From NCBI RefSeq assembly GCF_001642935.1, contig NZ_CP016761.1:1984001-2048000 (forward strand): a stretch of 64,000 bases of DNA. Reading direction: 5' to 3'. This document shows, one piece after another, positions 27,045 to 35,093 of this stretch (position 1 is the first letter of the stretch; each line of letters begins with the position of its first letter). Under the pieces are notes generated by a model. The model saw nothing but the letters and a program-made list of their open reading frames with translations. It made no database searches and was not told the DNA's origin. A program made the translations under genes and the position numbers. The DNA comes from Fictibacillus arsenicus (GTDB taxonomy: Bacteria; Bacillota; Bacilli; Bacillales; Fictibacillaceae).

Positions 27045-28852
27045 GTGGAGACGGCAATGTACACTCTAATGAAGAATTGAATCGTATGAATCAATGGACA
27101 GTTTTTAAACGTCTCATGTCTTATACAAAAATGCATAAAAAACGTCTATCGATTGCCTTTCTTCTCCTATTGGCTGCAACTGCATCTGAACTTACAGCAC
27201 CGATATTAGTCAAAACGTTTATTGATGATTATTTAACACCTCGAATTTTCGATCAAAAAGCACTTATTATTCTTGGGTGCAGCTATATTGGTCTAATTGT
27301 GCTGTCTGCAATCGTAAATTACATTCAATTTGTCTTGTTCCAGTCAGTAGCTTTAGACATCATTCAAACTTTAAGGATTCAAGTATTCTCAAAAGTACAT
27401 TCATTAGGTTTGAAATTCTTTGACCGCACACCGGTTGGAAGTCTTGTTTCCCGAATTACGAATGACACTGAGGCAGTTAAGGATCTATATGTAAGTGTTC
27501 TGTCCACATTTGTTCAGAATATCGTTTTTCTATTCGGTATTTTTGGGTTTATGTTTTATCTAAATGTGAAACTTGCGGTTTTTTGTTTAGGAATATTGCC
27601 GTTTATTATTTATATCATGTGGCTGTACAGAAAGTATAGTTCGAAATCTTTTTATGAAATGAGAGAAAAGCTCAGCCAGTTAAATGCTAAATTGAATGAG
27701 TCACTGCAAGGGATGTCTATCGTTCAAGTCTTTAATCAGCAAAAAAGGCTGAGAGAAGAGTTTGCCAAAGTTAACAATGAACATAATGATGCTCAGATGA
27801 AAAATATAAAATATAATGGCTTGCTTTTAAGACCTGCTGTAGACCTAATCTATATGCTGGCTCTACTAATGATCTTATCTTTTTTTGGAATTAAGTCGTT
27901 TAATTCAGCAGTTGAAATCGGTGTAATCTATGCTTTTATTAATTATTTGGATCGTTTTTTTGAACCTGTAAACATGATGATGATGCGTCTTTCGATCTTT
28001 CAGCAAGCAGTCGTTTCAGCGGGAAGAGTGTTTACAGTAATGGACGAAACTGAACTCGCACCAGTAAAAAGAGACAAAGTACAATTAGATCCTGTTATAG
28101 GCAATGGGAAAATTGAATTTAAAGATGTTACGTTTTCATATGATGGTGAACAAGAAGTGCTTAAAAATATATCTTTCACTGCTAACCCAGGAGAAACAGT
28201 TGCATTAGTAGGCCATACCGGCAGCGGCAAAAGCTCCATTATTAATTTGCTTATGCGTTTTTACGATGTGGAGAAAGGTGAAATATTGATCGATGATATT
28301 CCTTTATCACATTTCGAAAATGATGAACTCCGAAAAAAAGTAGGTCTTGTACTTCAGGATCCATTTTTGTTCGTGGGAGATATCGCTCAAAATATTCGAT
28401 TATATAACAAAGAAATCACTGATGAAGATGTTAAAGAAGCGGCACAATTTGTTCAAGCTTCAAGCTTTATTGAAAAGTTGCCCCAAGAATATAACACGAT
28501 CCTGGGTGAAAGAGGAGCTGCATTTTCGAGCGGGCAAAGACAGCTTATTTCATTTGCGAGAACCATGGCTTTTTCTCCTAGAATCCTGATTTTAGATGAA
28601 GCAACAGCTAACATAGATACTGAGACTGAAGAAGAGATACAGCTAGCCCTTCATAAAATGAGAAGCGGAAGAACGACGATCGCAATTGCGCACAGGTTAT
28701 CAACGATTCAGGATGCTGAGTTAATCTTAGTTCTTCATAAAGGAGAAATTGTTGAAAGAGGAACACATCAAGAGCTTTTAATGCAGCGAGGATTATATCA
28801 TAAGATGTTTTTGCTGCAGCATGGTACAGATTCAATAGAGGAAGTCAGTTAA
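27041..28852 (+). CDS. ABC exporter half-transporter, catalytically complete partner (BmrD/YheH-like)
   Basis: 603 residues. Six membrane segments are followed by an ATP-binding domain from about residue 350: Walker A VGHTGSGKSSI, Q-loop LVLQDPFLF, Walker B ILILDEATANID with the catalytic Glu, and H-loop AIAHRLST. The signature is FSSGQRQL instead of LSGGQ. The changed signature here and the Asp in the partner belong to the same composite site, so the heterodimer should have one active and one weak site. Overlap of 4 bases with the upstream gene supports a heterodimer. Substrate unknown. Confidence 0.9.
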   Translation: MSGDGNVHSNEELNRMNQWTVFKRLMSYTKMHKKRLSIAFLLLLAATASELTAPILVKTFIDDYLTPRIFDQKALIILGCSYIGLIVLSAIVNYIQFVLFQSVALDIIQTLRIQVFSKVHSLGLKFFDRTPVGSLVSRITNDTEAVKDLYVSVLSTFVQNIVFLFGIFGFMFYLNVKLAVFCLGILPFIIYIMWLYRKYSSKSFYEMREKLSQLNAKLNESLQGMSIVQVFNQQKRLREEFAKVNNEHNDAQMKNIKYNGLLLRPAVDLIYMLALLMILSFFGIKSFNSAVEIGVIYAFINYLDRFFEPVNMMMMRLSIFQQAVVSAGRVFTVMDETELAPVKRDKVQLDPVIGNGKIEFKDVTFSYDGEQEVLKNISFTANPGETVALVGHTGSGKSSIINLLMRFYDVEKGEILIDDIPLSHFENDELRKKVGLVLQDPFLFVGDIAQNIRLYNKEITDEDVKEAAQFVQASSFIEKLPQEYNTILGERGAAFSSGQRQLISFARTMAFSPRILILDEATANIDTETEEEIQLALHKMRSGRTTIAIAHRLSTIQDAELILVLHKGEIVERGTHQELLMQRGLYHKMFLLQHGTDSIEEVS

Positions 28853-28853
28853 G

Positions 28854-28905
28854 GGGCTGTACCAAAAGTAAAATATACTTTACTTTTGGCAGCCCAAATT
28901 TTTTA
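28854..28905 (+). terminator. Terminator after the ABC exporter operon
   Basis: GGGCTG, then CCAAAAGTAAA, pairs with TTTACTTTTGG and CAGCCC around ATATAC, ending in AAATTTTTTATTT. Confidence 0.88.
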
Positions 28906-28927
28906 TTTTACAAATAAAAAATAAATA

Positions 28928-28989
28928 GCGGATTTCCTGGAGCGGAAATCAACATCTTCTAATAGCAACAATGTTACTAAAACAGCCAA
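28928..28989 (+). repeat. MITE-like repeat, copy A (right end only)
   Basis: GCGGATTTCCTGGAGCGGAAAT, then a CAACATCTTCTAAT stretch, AGCAACAATGT and AAAACAGCC. It matches the right ends of the larger copies at 32.6, 58.3 and 62.8 kb; the left part is missing. Confidence 0.7.
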
Positions 28990-28995
28990 ATAAAA

Positions 28996-29042
28996 AAGAG
29001 GGTGACTTAAAATTTTTATTTTTGAGTCAACCTCTTTTTTTG
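28996..29042 (+). terminator. Hairpin with T run
   Basis: AAAAGAGGGTGACTTAAAA pairs with TTTTTGAGTCAACCTCTTTT, followed by more T. No gene lies just before it, so it may be a second terminator of the ABC operon or part of the repeat's insertion site. Confidence 0.7.
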
Positions 29043-29152
29043 TCTGAAATTTTTCGAATATATGAATATATTTATTATGTCATTGACTTATTTGCAAATT
29101 ATCCTATGATAAGATAGCATACATACAAACTGAACTAAAGGATGAGAGTGCT

Positions 29153-30001
29153 TTGAAGAAATATGTAATAACATCAGTGCTTATCGGAAGCGTGTTAGTC
29201 CTCTCTGCTTGTAAACCTGTAGATTGGGCAGAACAACAATGGAACTCGGCATTTAATGATTCAAAAGATGAAAAAGCTGAAAAACAAAACGATAATAAAC
29301 AACAGCATGACGAGCCGAAAGATGAAACGCCATCTGAAACAGATGAAACTGGAGAACAGGATCAGCAAGCAGATCTTCCTTGGCTAAATGAAACGGTTAC
29401 TGTTTCAGGTGATGGGAAAGCGATTGTTCAAAACTTAAATGATATGCTTATAGTTGCGAATAAAGAGAGAAATCTTCCAGAAGACTATGAACCAGCTGAT
29501 CTGGTTATACCTGATGTTCCTTTTCCTTTTAAAGAGGATCTGCCTAAAAAGAAATTAAGAAAAGAAGCTGCATCGTCAGTTGAAGATTTATTTAAAGCCG
29601 CTGAGGAACAAGGGTTAGAACTCCTTGCTCAGTCAGGATACCGCTCTTACGATACACAGGTTTCGATCTTTGCTTACAATGCAGATCAGTTTGGCGAGGA
29701 GAAAGCCAATCAAACAAGTGCCCAGCCGGGACAAAGCGAACACCAGACTGGCCTTTCGCTGGATGTGACTTCACCACAAGTAAACTACCAACTCGTTGAA
29801 GAATTTGGTGAAACAAAAGAAGGAAAGTGGATTGCGGAAAATGCTTACAAATATGGATTCATCATTAGATACCTTAAAGGCAAAGAAGATATAACGGGAT
29901 ATCAGTATGAGCCTTGGCACCTAAGATATGTAGGAAAAGAACATGCTAAAGAAATTCATGAAAGCGGAATAACGTTAGAAGAATATTTGGAAAAGCCATA
30001 A
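29153..30001 (+). CDS. VanY-type D,D-carboxypeptidase lipoprotein (YodJ-like)
   Basis: 282 residues. A lipoprotein signal ends in LSAC (Cys about residue 20) and is followed by a low-complexity Lys/Asp/Glu/Gln linker to about residue 75. The zinc peptidase part shows SGYRSYDTQ, SEHQTGLSLDV (His and Asp ligands) and EPWHLRYVG (Glu and His) near residue 258. It should trim the terminal D-Ala from peptidoglycan pentapeptides outside the membrane. The start is TTG 29153, preceded by AAGGATGAGAGTGCT. A single-gene unit with its own terminator. Confidence 0.9.
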   Translation: MKKYVITSVLIGSVLVLSACKPVDWAEQQWNSAFNDSKDEKAEKQNDNKQQHDEPKDETPSETDETGEQDQQADLPWLNETVTVSGDGKAIVQNLNDMLIVANKERNLPEDYEPADLVIPDVPFPFKEDLPKKKLRKEAASSVEDLFKAAEEQGLELLAQSGYRSYDTQVSIFAYNADQFGEEKANQTSAQPGQSEHQTGLSLDVTSPQVNYQLVEEFGETKEGKWIAENAYKYGFIIRYLKGKEDITGYQYEPWHLRYVGKEHAKEIHESGITLEEYLEKP

Positions 30002-30009
30002 GTATATTA

Positions 30010-30040
30010 TAAGACAGCCTGTTTGAGGGCTGTCTTTCTT
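30010..30040 (+). terminator. Intrinsic terminator
   Basis: AAGACAGCC pairs with GGCTGTCTT around TGTTTGAG, followed by TCTT. It ends the carboxypeptidase unit. Confidence 0.85.
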
Positions 30041-30105
30041 AATGATTGAACAAAACGGCTATTTTCTTTAAGATAGAGAGAGAATGTATAAAGGAGCTTC
30101 TGCTT

Positions 30106-30816
30106 ATGACCGATCTAAATATTTGGCTCGCTTTCGCAGCCGGGCTGCTGTCTTTTATTTCACCATGCTGCTTGCCGTTATATCCAGCATTTTTATCTTA
30201 TATCACTGGAATATCGGTTCAGGAACTGAAAGAAGAACAAGCCATGCTCAGAAAAAGAGCGCTATTACATACAGCATTTTTCTTATTGGGGTTTTCCATT
30301 ATATTTATCGTGCTTGGTTTGTCTACAACGATAATCGGAGAAATATTTGTTGAGTATCAATCATTATTAAGACAGATCGGGGCCATCATAATTGTCTTTT
30401 TTGGTTTGGTAGTTATGGGGTTCATCTCACCTGAATTTTTGATGAAGGATAAAAAGATGAAGTTCCAGTCAAGACCAACGGGTTATTTAGGTTCGGTTTT
30501 AATAGGAATCGGTTTTGCTGCAGGCTGGACACCTTGTATGGGGCCGATCCTTGCAGGTGTTATAGCACTCGGAGTATCAAATCCTGCTGCTTCATTAACT
30601 TATATGATTGCTTATGTTTTAGGATTTGCTGTTCCATTTTTTGTTTTAAGTTTCTTTTTGGACAAACTAAAATCAATAAAAAAATTTAATCGTCAATTTA
30701 TGAAAATAGGCGGAAGCCTGATGGTAATAATGGGGGTCCTGCTTTATTTTAACTGGATGACCCAATTGACTTCGTTTTTAATCAACCGTGTTTTTGGAGG
30801 ATTTCAAGGTTTTTAA
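30106..30816 (+). CDS. ccdA: Cytochrome c biogenesis / thiol-disulfide transporter CcdA
   Basis: 236 residues, six membrane segments. SFISPCCLPLYPAF (about residues 15-28) and GWTPCMGP (about residue 140) carry the two redox-active cysteines that pass electrons from thioredoxin to the outside face. It is needed for cytochrome c maturation and, in Bacillus, spore-cortex steps. The ATG at 30106 follows AAGGAGCTTCTGCTT. In B. subtilis yneI and ccdC follow; here an mrpB-like gene and ccdC follow. Confidence 0.93.
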   Translation: MTDLNIWLAFAAGLLSFISPCCLPLYPAFLSYITGISVQELKEEQAMLRKRALLHTAFFLLGFSIIFIVLGLSTTIIGEIFVEYQSLLRQIGAIIIVFFGLVVMGFISPEFLMKDKKMKFQSRPTGYLGSVLIGIGFAAGWTPCMGPILAGVIALGVSNPAASLTYMIAYVLGFAVPFFVLSFFLDKLKSIKKFNRQFMKIGGSLMVIMGVLLYFNWMTQLTSFLINRVFGGFQGF

Positions 30817-30843
30817 GAGTAACATAGGAAGGGGAATTGCAAC

Positions 30844-31299
30844 ATGTCATCACGCTCAAATGATCTTATCTTAAAAACAACAACAAATATTATTGTGTTT
30901 GTTATTTTAGCCTTCTCTGTAAATATGTTATTTTCAGGTCATAATGCGCCTGGAGGAGGTTTTATCGGAGGTCTGATGGGAGCGGGAGCGTTTTTGCTTC
31001 TTTACATCTCATATGGACTTCAGCCGGTACATAGAATCTTACCGATCAATTTTACCTATATGATTGCTGCAGGATTGCTGACGGCAATTTTAACAGGTGC
31101 GGGATCTTTTGTTTTAGGAGTACCGTTTTTGAGTCATTCCTTTGGTTATTTTTATTTGCCGCTGTTAGGGAAAACAGAACTTGCTACTGCAATGCTGTTT
31201 GATCTTGGTGTTTATCTAACAGTTATCGGAGTAACGATGACGATCATCCTTTCCATTGCAGAAGACAAAATTGAAAAAGTGGAAGAGGAAGGTAACTGA
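30844..31299 (+). CDS. MrpB/MnhB-like Na+/H+ antiporter subunit, isolated
   Basis: 151 residues and four membrane segments. The SGHNAPGGGFIGGLM stretch (about residues 27-41) and GKTELATAMLFDLGVYLTV (about 108-126) are hallmark MrpB/MnhB sequences. MrpB normally works only in a six- or seven-subunit Mrp complex encoded by an operon. No other mrp gene is visible in this window. It lies 28 bases after ccdA and 3 bases before ccdC, so it is transcribed with cytochrome c maturation genes. GAAGGGGAATTGCAAC precedes the ATG. Whether it joins an Mrp complex encoded elsewhere or has a new role is open. Confidence 0.85.
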   Translation: MSSRSNDLILKTTTNIIVFVILAFSVNMLFSGHNAPGGGFIGGLMGAGAFLLLYISYGLQPVHRILPINFTYMIAAGLLTAILTGAGSFVLGVPFLSHSFGYFYLPLLGKTELATAMLFDLGVYLTVIGVTMTIILSIAEDKIEKVEEEGN

Positions 31300-31301
31300 C
31301 C

Positions 31302-31766
31302 GTGTTTTTTATAGCAAGTACTTGTTTTGCCATCATAATGGCAGTTATTATTTTTAATTTCAGAATGAGGGAAACGAGAGAACCTGTAACATCTAGAAAA
31401 ATAATAATTCCTCCGTTAGCTATGAGCACAGGCTTTCTTCAATTTGTATTCCCTGCTTTTCGAATCACTTGGATCGAAGCAGGGGAGGCCTTTTTAGTAG
31501 GAATTATGTTTTCCATCTTCCTGATCATGACAAGCAAGTTTGAAATAAAAGGAGATCACGTATATCTCGTCAGGTCTAAAGCTTTTATTTTTATTATTAT
31601 CGGACTGTTTGCCATAAGATTAGGACTAAAATGGTATATTGGTTCTTCCATATCAATCTTTGAAACCAGCTCATTATTTTTCATTGTAGCCTTTGGTATG
31701 ATATTGCCTTGGCGGTTAGCCATGCTATTTTTATTCATGAAAAAGAAGAACGAGATCGCTTTATAG
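31302..31766 (+). CDS. ccdC: CcdC family membrane protein
   Basis: 154 residues with five membrane segments. MRETREPVTSRKIIIPPLAMSTGFLQFV and IFSIFLIMTSKFE match the CcdC (YneJ) family, encoded next to ccdA and linked to cytochrome c maturation though not strictly required. The start is GTG 31302, 3 bases after the mrpB-like stop, with GAGGAAGG about 10 bases before. It ends the ccdA operon at a strong terminator. Confidence 0.9.
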   Translation: MFFIASTCFAIIMAVIIFNFRMRETREPVTSRKIIIPPLAMSTGFLQFVFPAFRITWIEAGEAFLVGIMFSIFLIMTSKFEIKGDHVYLVRSKAFIFIIIGLFAIRLGLKWYIGSSISIFETSSLFFIVAFGMILPWRLAMLFLFMKKKNEIAL

Positions 31767-31804
31767 AAAAACCCCTGAATCTTATTTGGATTCAGGGGTT
31801 TTTA
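31767..31804. terminator. Bidirectional terminator between ccdC and yneK
   Basis: AAAACCCCTGAATC pairs with GATTCAGGGGTTTT around TTATTTG, with A and T runs on both sides, serving the two convergent genes. Confidence 0.92.
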
Positions 31805-32236
31805 TGCGAGCAGGGATTGATAAGGTTTAATATCAATATTTTTCTTCTTTAGTGTTTTAATCAGCCATTTATGATCCCGTTTTGGCGTAGCAATAATATA
31901 GCCTCGTATGATTAAATCCTCTGTCATCGAACTAGCTTTTTCAGCAATTGCGAGTTCACCGATCTTGCCTGCGATCTTTTCTTTTGCGACATCGCGAAAG
32001 AGTTCAGGGACTGGAGCTACTAATTCATTTAACAGTTTCTTTTGATCCTCGTTCCATAAGTGGATCGTTTCGTTAATATAATGTTCCTGCCAATCCAATA
32101 TGGATTTACCATCTTCTTTCGGAAGGCGCTTTAAAAACTTCCGGAACATGAAATAACCGCCAATGGCAAACATCGAAAATAAAAAAACGGACCATAGAAC
32201 GATAAAGGTGATGAACCATCCAGACAATGCGTCCAC
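31802..32236 (-). CDS. yneK: DUF2621 membrane-anchored protein YneK
   Basis: 144 residues: one N-terminal membrane helix (WFITFIVLWSVFLFSMFAIGGYFMF), then a cytoplasmic helical part including KLPKEDGKSILDWQEHYI-like RLPKEDGKSILDWQEHY. It matches YneK of B. subtilis by sequence pattern and by position after ccdC. Function unknown. The start is GTG 32236 or the in-frame TTG at 32227, which has GAGGTGG at a better spacing. The tRNA-Sec gene ends only 17 bases upstream with no terminator between, so the two may share a transcript. Confidence 0.85.
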   Translation of the reverse strand: MDALSGWFITFIVLWSVFLFSMFAIGGYFMFRKFLKRLPKEDGKSILDWQEHYINETIHLWNEDQKKLLNELVAPVPELFRDVAKEKIAGKIGELAIAEKASSMTEDLIIRGYIIATPKRDHKWLIKTLKKKNIDIKPYQSLLA

Positions 32237-32253
32237 CTCATATGTATTTTATT

Positions 32254-32350
32254 TGGCGGGACCATGTGGGAATCGAACCCACCGGAGACGGCACGCGCCT
32301 CCCAAAAGGTTTTGAAGACCCAGGCAAGCACCAGCTACACATCTGGCCCC
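32254..32350 (-). tRNA. selC: tRNA-Sec (anticodon UCA)
   Basis: 97 bases including an encoded CCA. The 5' end is GGGGCCAG; the 3' end is TGGTCCCG plus CCA, giving seven clear acceptor pairs, with the eighth mismatched as I read it. The anticodon loop CTTCAAA contains TCA (plus-strand 32313-32315). A long variable arm (GGGAGGCGCG...CCGTCTCC) and a GTGGG TTCGATT CCCAC T-arm are typical of selenocysteine tRNA, which is longer than other tRNAs. It reads UGA codons in selD and the Rdx gene nearby. The selB operon starts 850 bases away in the other direction. Confidence 0.93.
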
Positions 32351-32398
32351 AAGATATGCGTTGATATAAACGAGAGATTTCATTTATTCACAAAGACT

Positions 32399-32427
32399 AG
32401 TATAGACTATTGAAATTTAAAATCCAA
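32399..32427 (-). promoter_or_regulatory. Candidate promoter for tRNA-Sec
   Basis: On the minus strand TTGGAT (32427-32422) and TATACT (32404-32399) are 17 bases apart, about 48 bases before the tRNA. The -10 is good and the -35 partial. Confidence 0.45.
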
Positions 32428-32550
32428 GTACATTGTTTTTACATTCAAAAAAATCGAAGGTGGGGGAGGCGAGTTTCGATTTTTTAAGAGGAGAAATTAG
32501 ATAGAAGGTAAAGATGATCTTCTATTAATTTTTCTTAGTATTAGAATCTT

Positions 32551-32890
32551 TTCTAAAAGATTGTTGCTACAGAGAGTTTTTAAGAACTTCTTCATATGAA
32601 TAGTTAATTGAAGCGGAAGGGCGAGACTCCAGCAGGATGAGTGGGACTTTTGAAAAGCGGAAGCGGCTCGTACAGCCCCGACAAGCAAAAGGTGAATGGG
32701 CTAAGAAGGCGCTCTTTGCCTTCATGACCATTTAACTTTTGACCTCGAGGGGCTAGCCGCTGCAGCTAGACTGGTGAGACCATTCAATGACGCAAAGCGG
32801 CGAATGGGCTCACCGCACACCCTGCGGAAAGGGAGTCCTGAAGCGGAAATTAACCTCTATCAAAAGCATCAATGTATACGAAAACAGCCT
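32551..32890. repeat. MITE-like repeat, copy B
   Basis: About 340 bases. The left end TTCTAAAAGATTGTTGCT is identical to 62807-62824 in copy D. The right end AGCATCAATGT, then AAAACAGCC, is nearly the inverse of the GATTGTTGCT part. Inside are AAGCGGAAGGGCGAGACTCC, GGGCTCACCGC and a GCGGAAAGGGAGTCCTGAAG stretch shared with copies C and D. No protein is encoded. It fills most of the space between tRNA-Sec and selB. Confidence 0.75.
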
Positions 32891-32990
32891 GCTATTATAA
32901 CCACACTCACCACTGATACAGTTTGGTGATCTCGACTATAACAGTTCACCTTATATAACAGCCTGAAATTCACACTATAACAGTTCCTCC

Positions 32991-33025
32991 TGTGGACAAC
33001 TGTGAATAACTTTAATTGTGGATAA
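32991..33025 (+). promoter_or_regulatory. Cluster of three DnaA-box-like sites
   Basis: TGTGGACAA (32991-32999), TGTGAATAA (33001-33009) and TGTGGATAA (33017-33025) are in one orientation. The third is the complement of the perfect box TTATCCACA, the second matches TTATTCACA, and the first has one mismatch. They lie about 180 bases upstream of selB. Confidence 0.6.
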
Positions 33026-33200
33026 CCTGTGTGTATCCAGCGGTGAATATTTATACATCTATGCATAAAGAGCGCGGGAAATAATTTTGTTTGACCAATG
33101 CGAAATGATAATATGAATATAAACTAAGTTATAAATCTTGTGTTTTTACATCTGTTTTCATAAAGTGTAAAAGAGTATGTAAATATAGGTGGTTTAAACG

Positions 33201-35090
33201 ATGACAATAAACTATTATACAATCGGCATGGCTGGACATATCGACCATGGAAAAACAACCCTTACTAAAGCATTGAGCGGTGTTGATACAGATACTTTGA
33301 AAGAAGAGAAAGCACGGAAAATCACTATAGAACCAGGTTTTGCACCCTTTCCTTTAACGGACAGCATTCATACATCAATTGTAGATGTGCCTGGTCATGA
33401 AAAATTAATTCGCCAGATGATTGCGGGAGTTGCTGGAATCGACTTGGTATTGTTGGTCATAGCTGCTGATGAGGGTGTCATGCCCCAAACGAGAGAACAT
33501 TTTGAGATTCTTTCATTTCTTGATATACAAAAGGGAATGATTGTTGTTACAAAGTCCGATTTAATTGATGATGAAATGAAACTCCTAATAGAAGATGAGA
33601 TCTCTGAGCTTACTAATGATTCTGTCTTTCAATCGTTTCCCGTTCATTTCGTTGATAGTCTTTCTATGAATGGTATTGATGATTTAAAAAAATCAATTGC
33701 TAGTTATTTGGAGGATACAGAAACGAGATCTGCGTCCGGACCTTTCCGCTTACCGATCGACCATATTTTTACGGTGAAAGGACAAGGGACTGTTGTAAGA
33801 GGTACAGTGTACGAAGGTGAGGTTCATGAAGGTGATGAGCTGGAGATTCAGCCAGGAGACGAAAAAGTTAAAGTAAGAAAACTGCAGGTTCACAAAGAGA
33901 ATGTACAGAATGCAAGAGCAGGTCAAAGAGCCGCGATAAATCTTTCTGGAGGCTCGAAGCTGGATTGGAAAAGAGGTCATGTCTTACTGACACCAGGTGT
34001 TTTTTCAGTGACAGATACAGTTGATCTTGTTTTAACAACGGGTAAAGAATGGGCTGGGAAATTAAAGCAACGAACACAAATTAAGTTTTATACAGGAACA
34101 GCTGAAGTAATGGGGAAACTCATATTCTTTGATAGAAAGGAACTTGAAAACTCTGCAGATTATGTTTTTTGCCAAGTGCGTTTAGACGAACCAATCGTAA
34201 CGAAGCGAGGCGACCGTTTTATTATTCGCCGGCCTTCTCCTGAAGAAACAATTGGAGGCGGAGAAGTAATTGATTCAAACGGAGCTGCTTATAAATTTGG
34301 GATTGGTACGATTCGAATGCTTCAGGATAAATTCGAGGGAACACCTAGTGAAAGAGTTATACAAACACTTCAGAAAAAAGGATCTTTGACAACAGGAGAA
34401 TTAGTGAAACTTACTGGTATTGAAGAACCTGTATTAGATAAGGTTTTACAAGAACTTATAGAGTTAAAGGCAGTTTTTTATATGAGTGGCTATTATAATG
34501 ATGAAGCAACAATGAAACTAGCAGAAACTGATCTTATTCAAAAATTAACTGTGTTTCACGAAGAATATCCTTTAAGGCAAGGTATTCCAAAGGCAGAGGT
34601 TGTACAATCGTTAAAAGGCAAGCTTCACCAGAAAGTAAGCAGTGGTTATATTGAGAAATTAATACAGTTATCTACTATTAGAATAACTGACCAATTTGTT
34701 CATTTGCCGGCATTTAAACCGCACTTCCCGAATAAATGGGAAAAACGCATGTCCCAAGTTGCAAATATCCTAGAAGAAAAGCAGTTTGAACCTGATGATT
34801 TGCTGTCAATCTATCAAGCACATCAATTGCCAGAAAATCTTTATTCGGATTTTAAGTATTTTTTAATTAATCATGGTAAAGCACTTGTTTTGTTTGACGA
34901 TGTATTAATTGGGAAGGATACATTCGATTCTGCAGTCGATCTGTTAAAAAGCCAGACAGAGCAAAGTTTTACTGTTCAAGAGGCAAAAAATGTTCTCAAT
35001 ACTTCTAGAAAGTTTTTGATTCCGATTTTGGAATGTATGGATTCAAAAGGGTATACTGTGAGAGATGCTAACTTAAGGAAATGGGTGTAA
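33201..35090 (+). CDS. selB: Selenocysteine-specific elongation factor SelB
   Basis: 629 residues, the usual length. The GTPase domain shows G1 GHIDHGKT (12-19), G3 DVPGHE and G4 TKSD. EF-Tu-like domains 2 and 3 follow (HIFTVKGQGTVVRGTV, about residue 188). The C-terminal third is a set of winged helices that bind the SECIS hairpin in mRNA. SelB carries Sec-tRNA to the ribosome at UGA. GGTGGTTTAAACG precedes the ATG; the spacing is slightly long. It heads an operon with the glycosyltransferase and the ABC importer; the next start is 3 bases after its stop. Confidence 0.97.
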   Translation: MTINYYTIGMAGHIDHGKTTLTKALSGVDTDTLKEEKARKITIEPGFAPFPLTDSIHTSIVDVPGHEKLIRQMIAGVAGIDLVLLVIAADEGVMPQTREHFEILSFLDIQKGMIVVTKSDLIDDEMKLLIEDEISELTNDSVFQSFPVHFVDSLSMNGIDDLKKSIASYLEDTETRSASGPFRLPIDHIFTVKGQGTVVRGTVYEGEVHEGDELEIQPGDEKVKVRKLQVHKENVQNARAGQRAAINLSGGSKLDWKRGHVLLTPGVFSVTDTVDLVLTTGKEWAGKLKQRTQIKFYTGTAEVMGKLIFFDRKELENSADYVFCQVRLDEPIVTKRGDRFIIRRPSPEETIGGGEVIDSNGAAYKFGIGTIRMLQDKFEGTPSERVIQTLQKKGSLTTGELVKLTGIEEPVLDKVLQELIELKAVFYMSGYYNDEATMKLAETDLIQKLTVFHEEYPLRQGIPKAEVVQSLKGKLHQKVSSGYIEKLIQLSTIRITDQFVHLPAFKPHFPNKWEKRMSQVANILEEKQFEPDDLLSIYQAHQLPENLYSDFKYFLINHGKALVLFDDVLIGKDTFDSAVDLLKSQTEQSFTVQEAKNVLNTSRKFLIPILECMDSKGYTVRDANLRKWV

Positions 35091-35093
35091 GGA

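Noticed and set aside
33091..33120. TTGACC plus TATAAA-like promoter for selB
   Set aside because: The spacing to a good -10 is wrong (21 bases or 12), so I did not list it.
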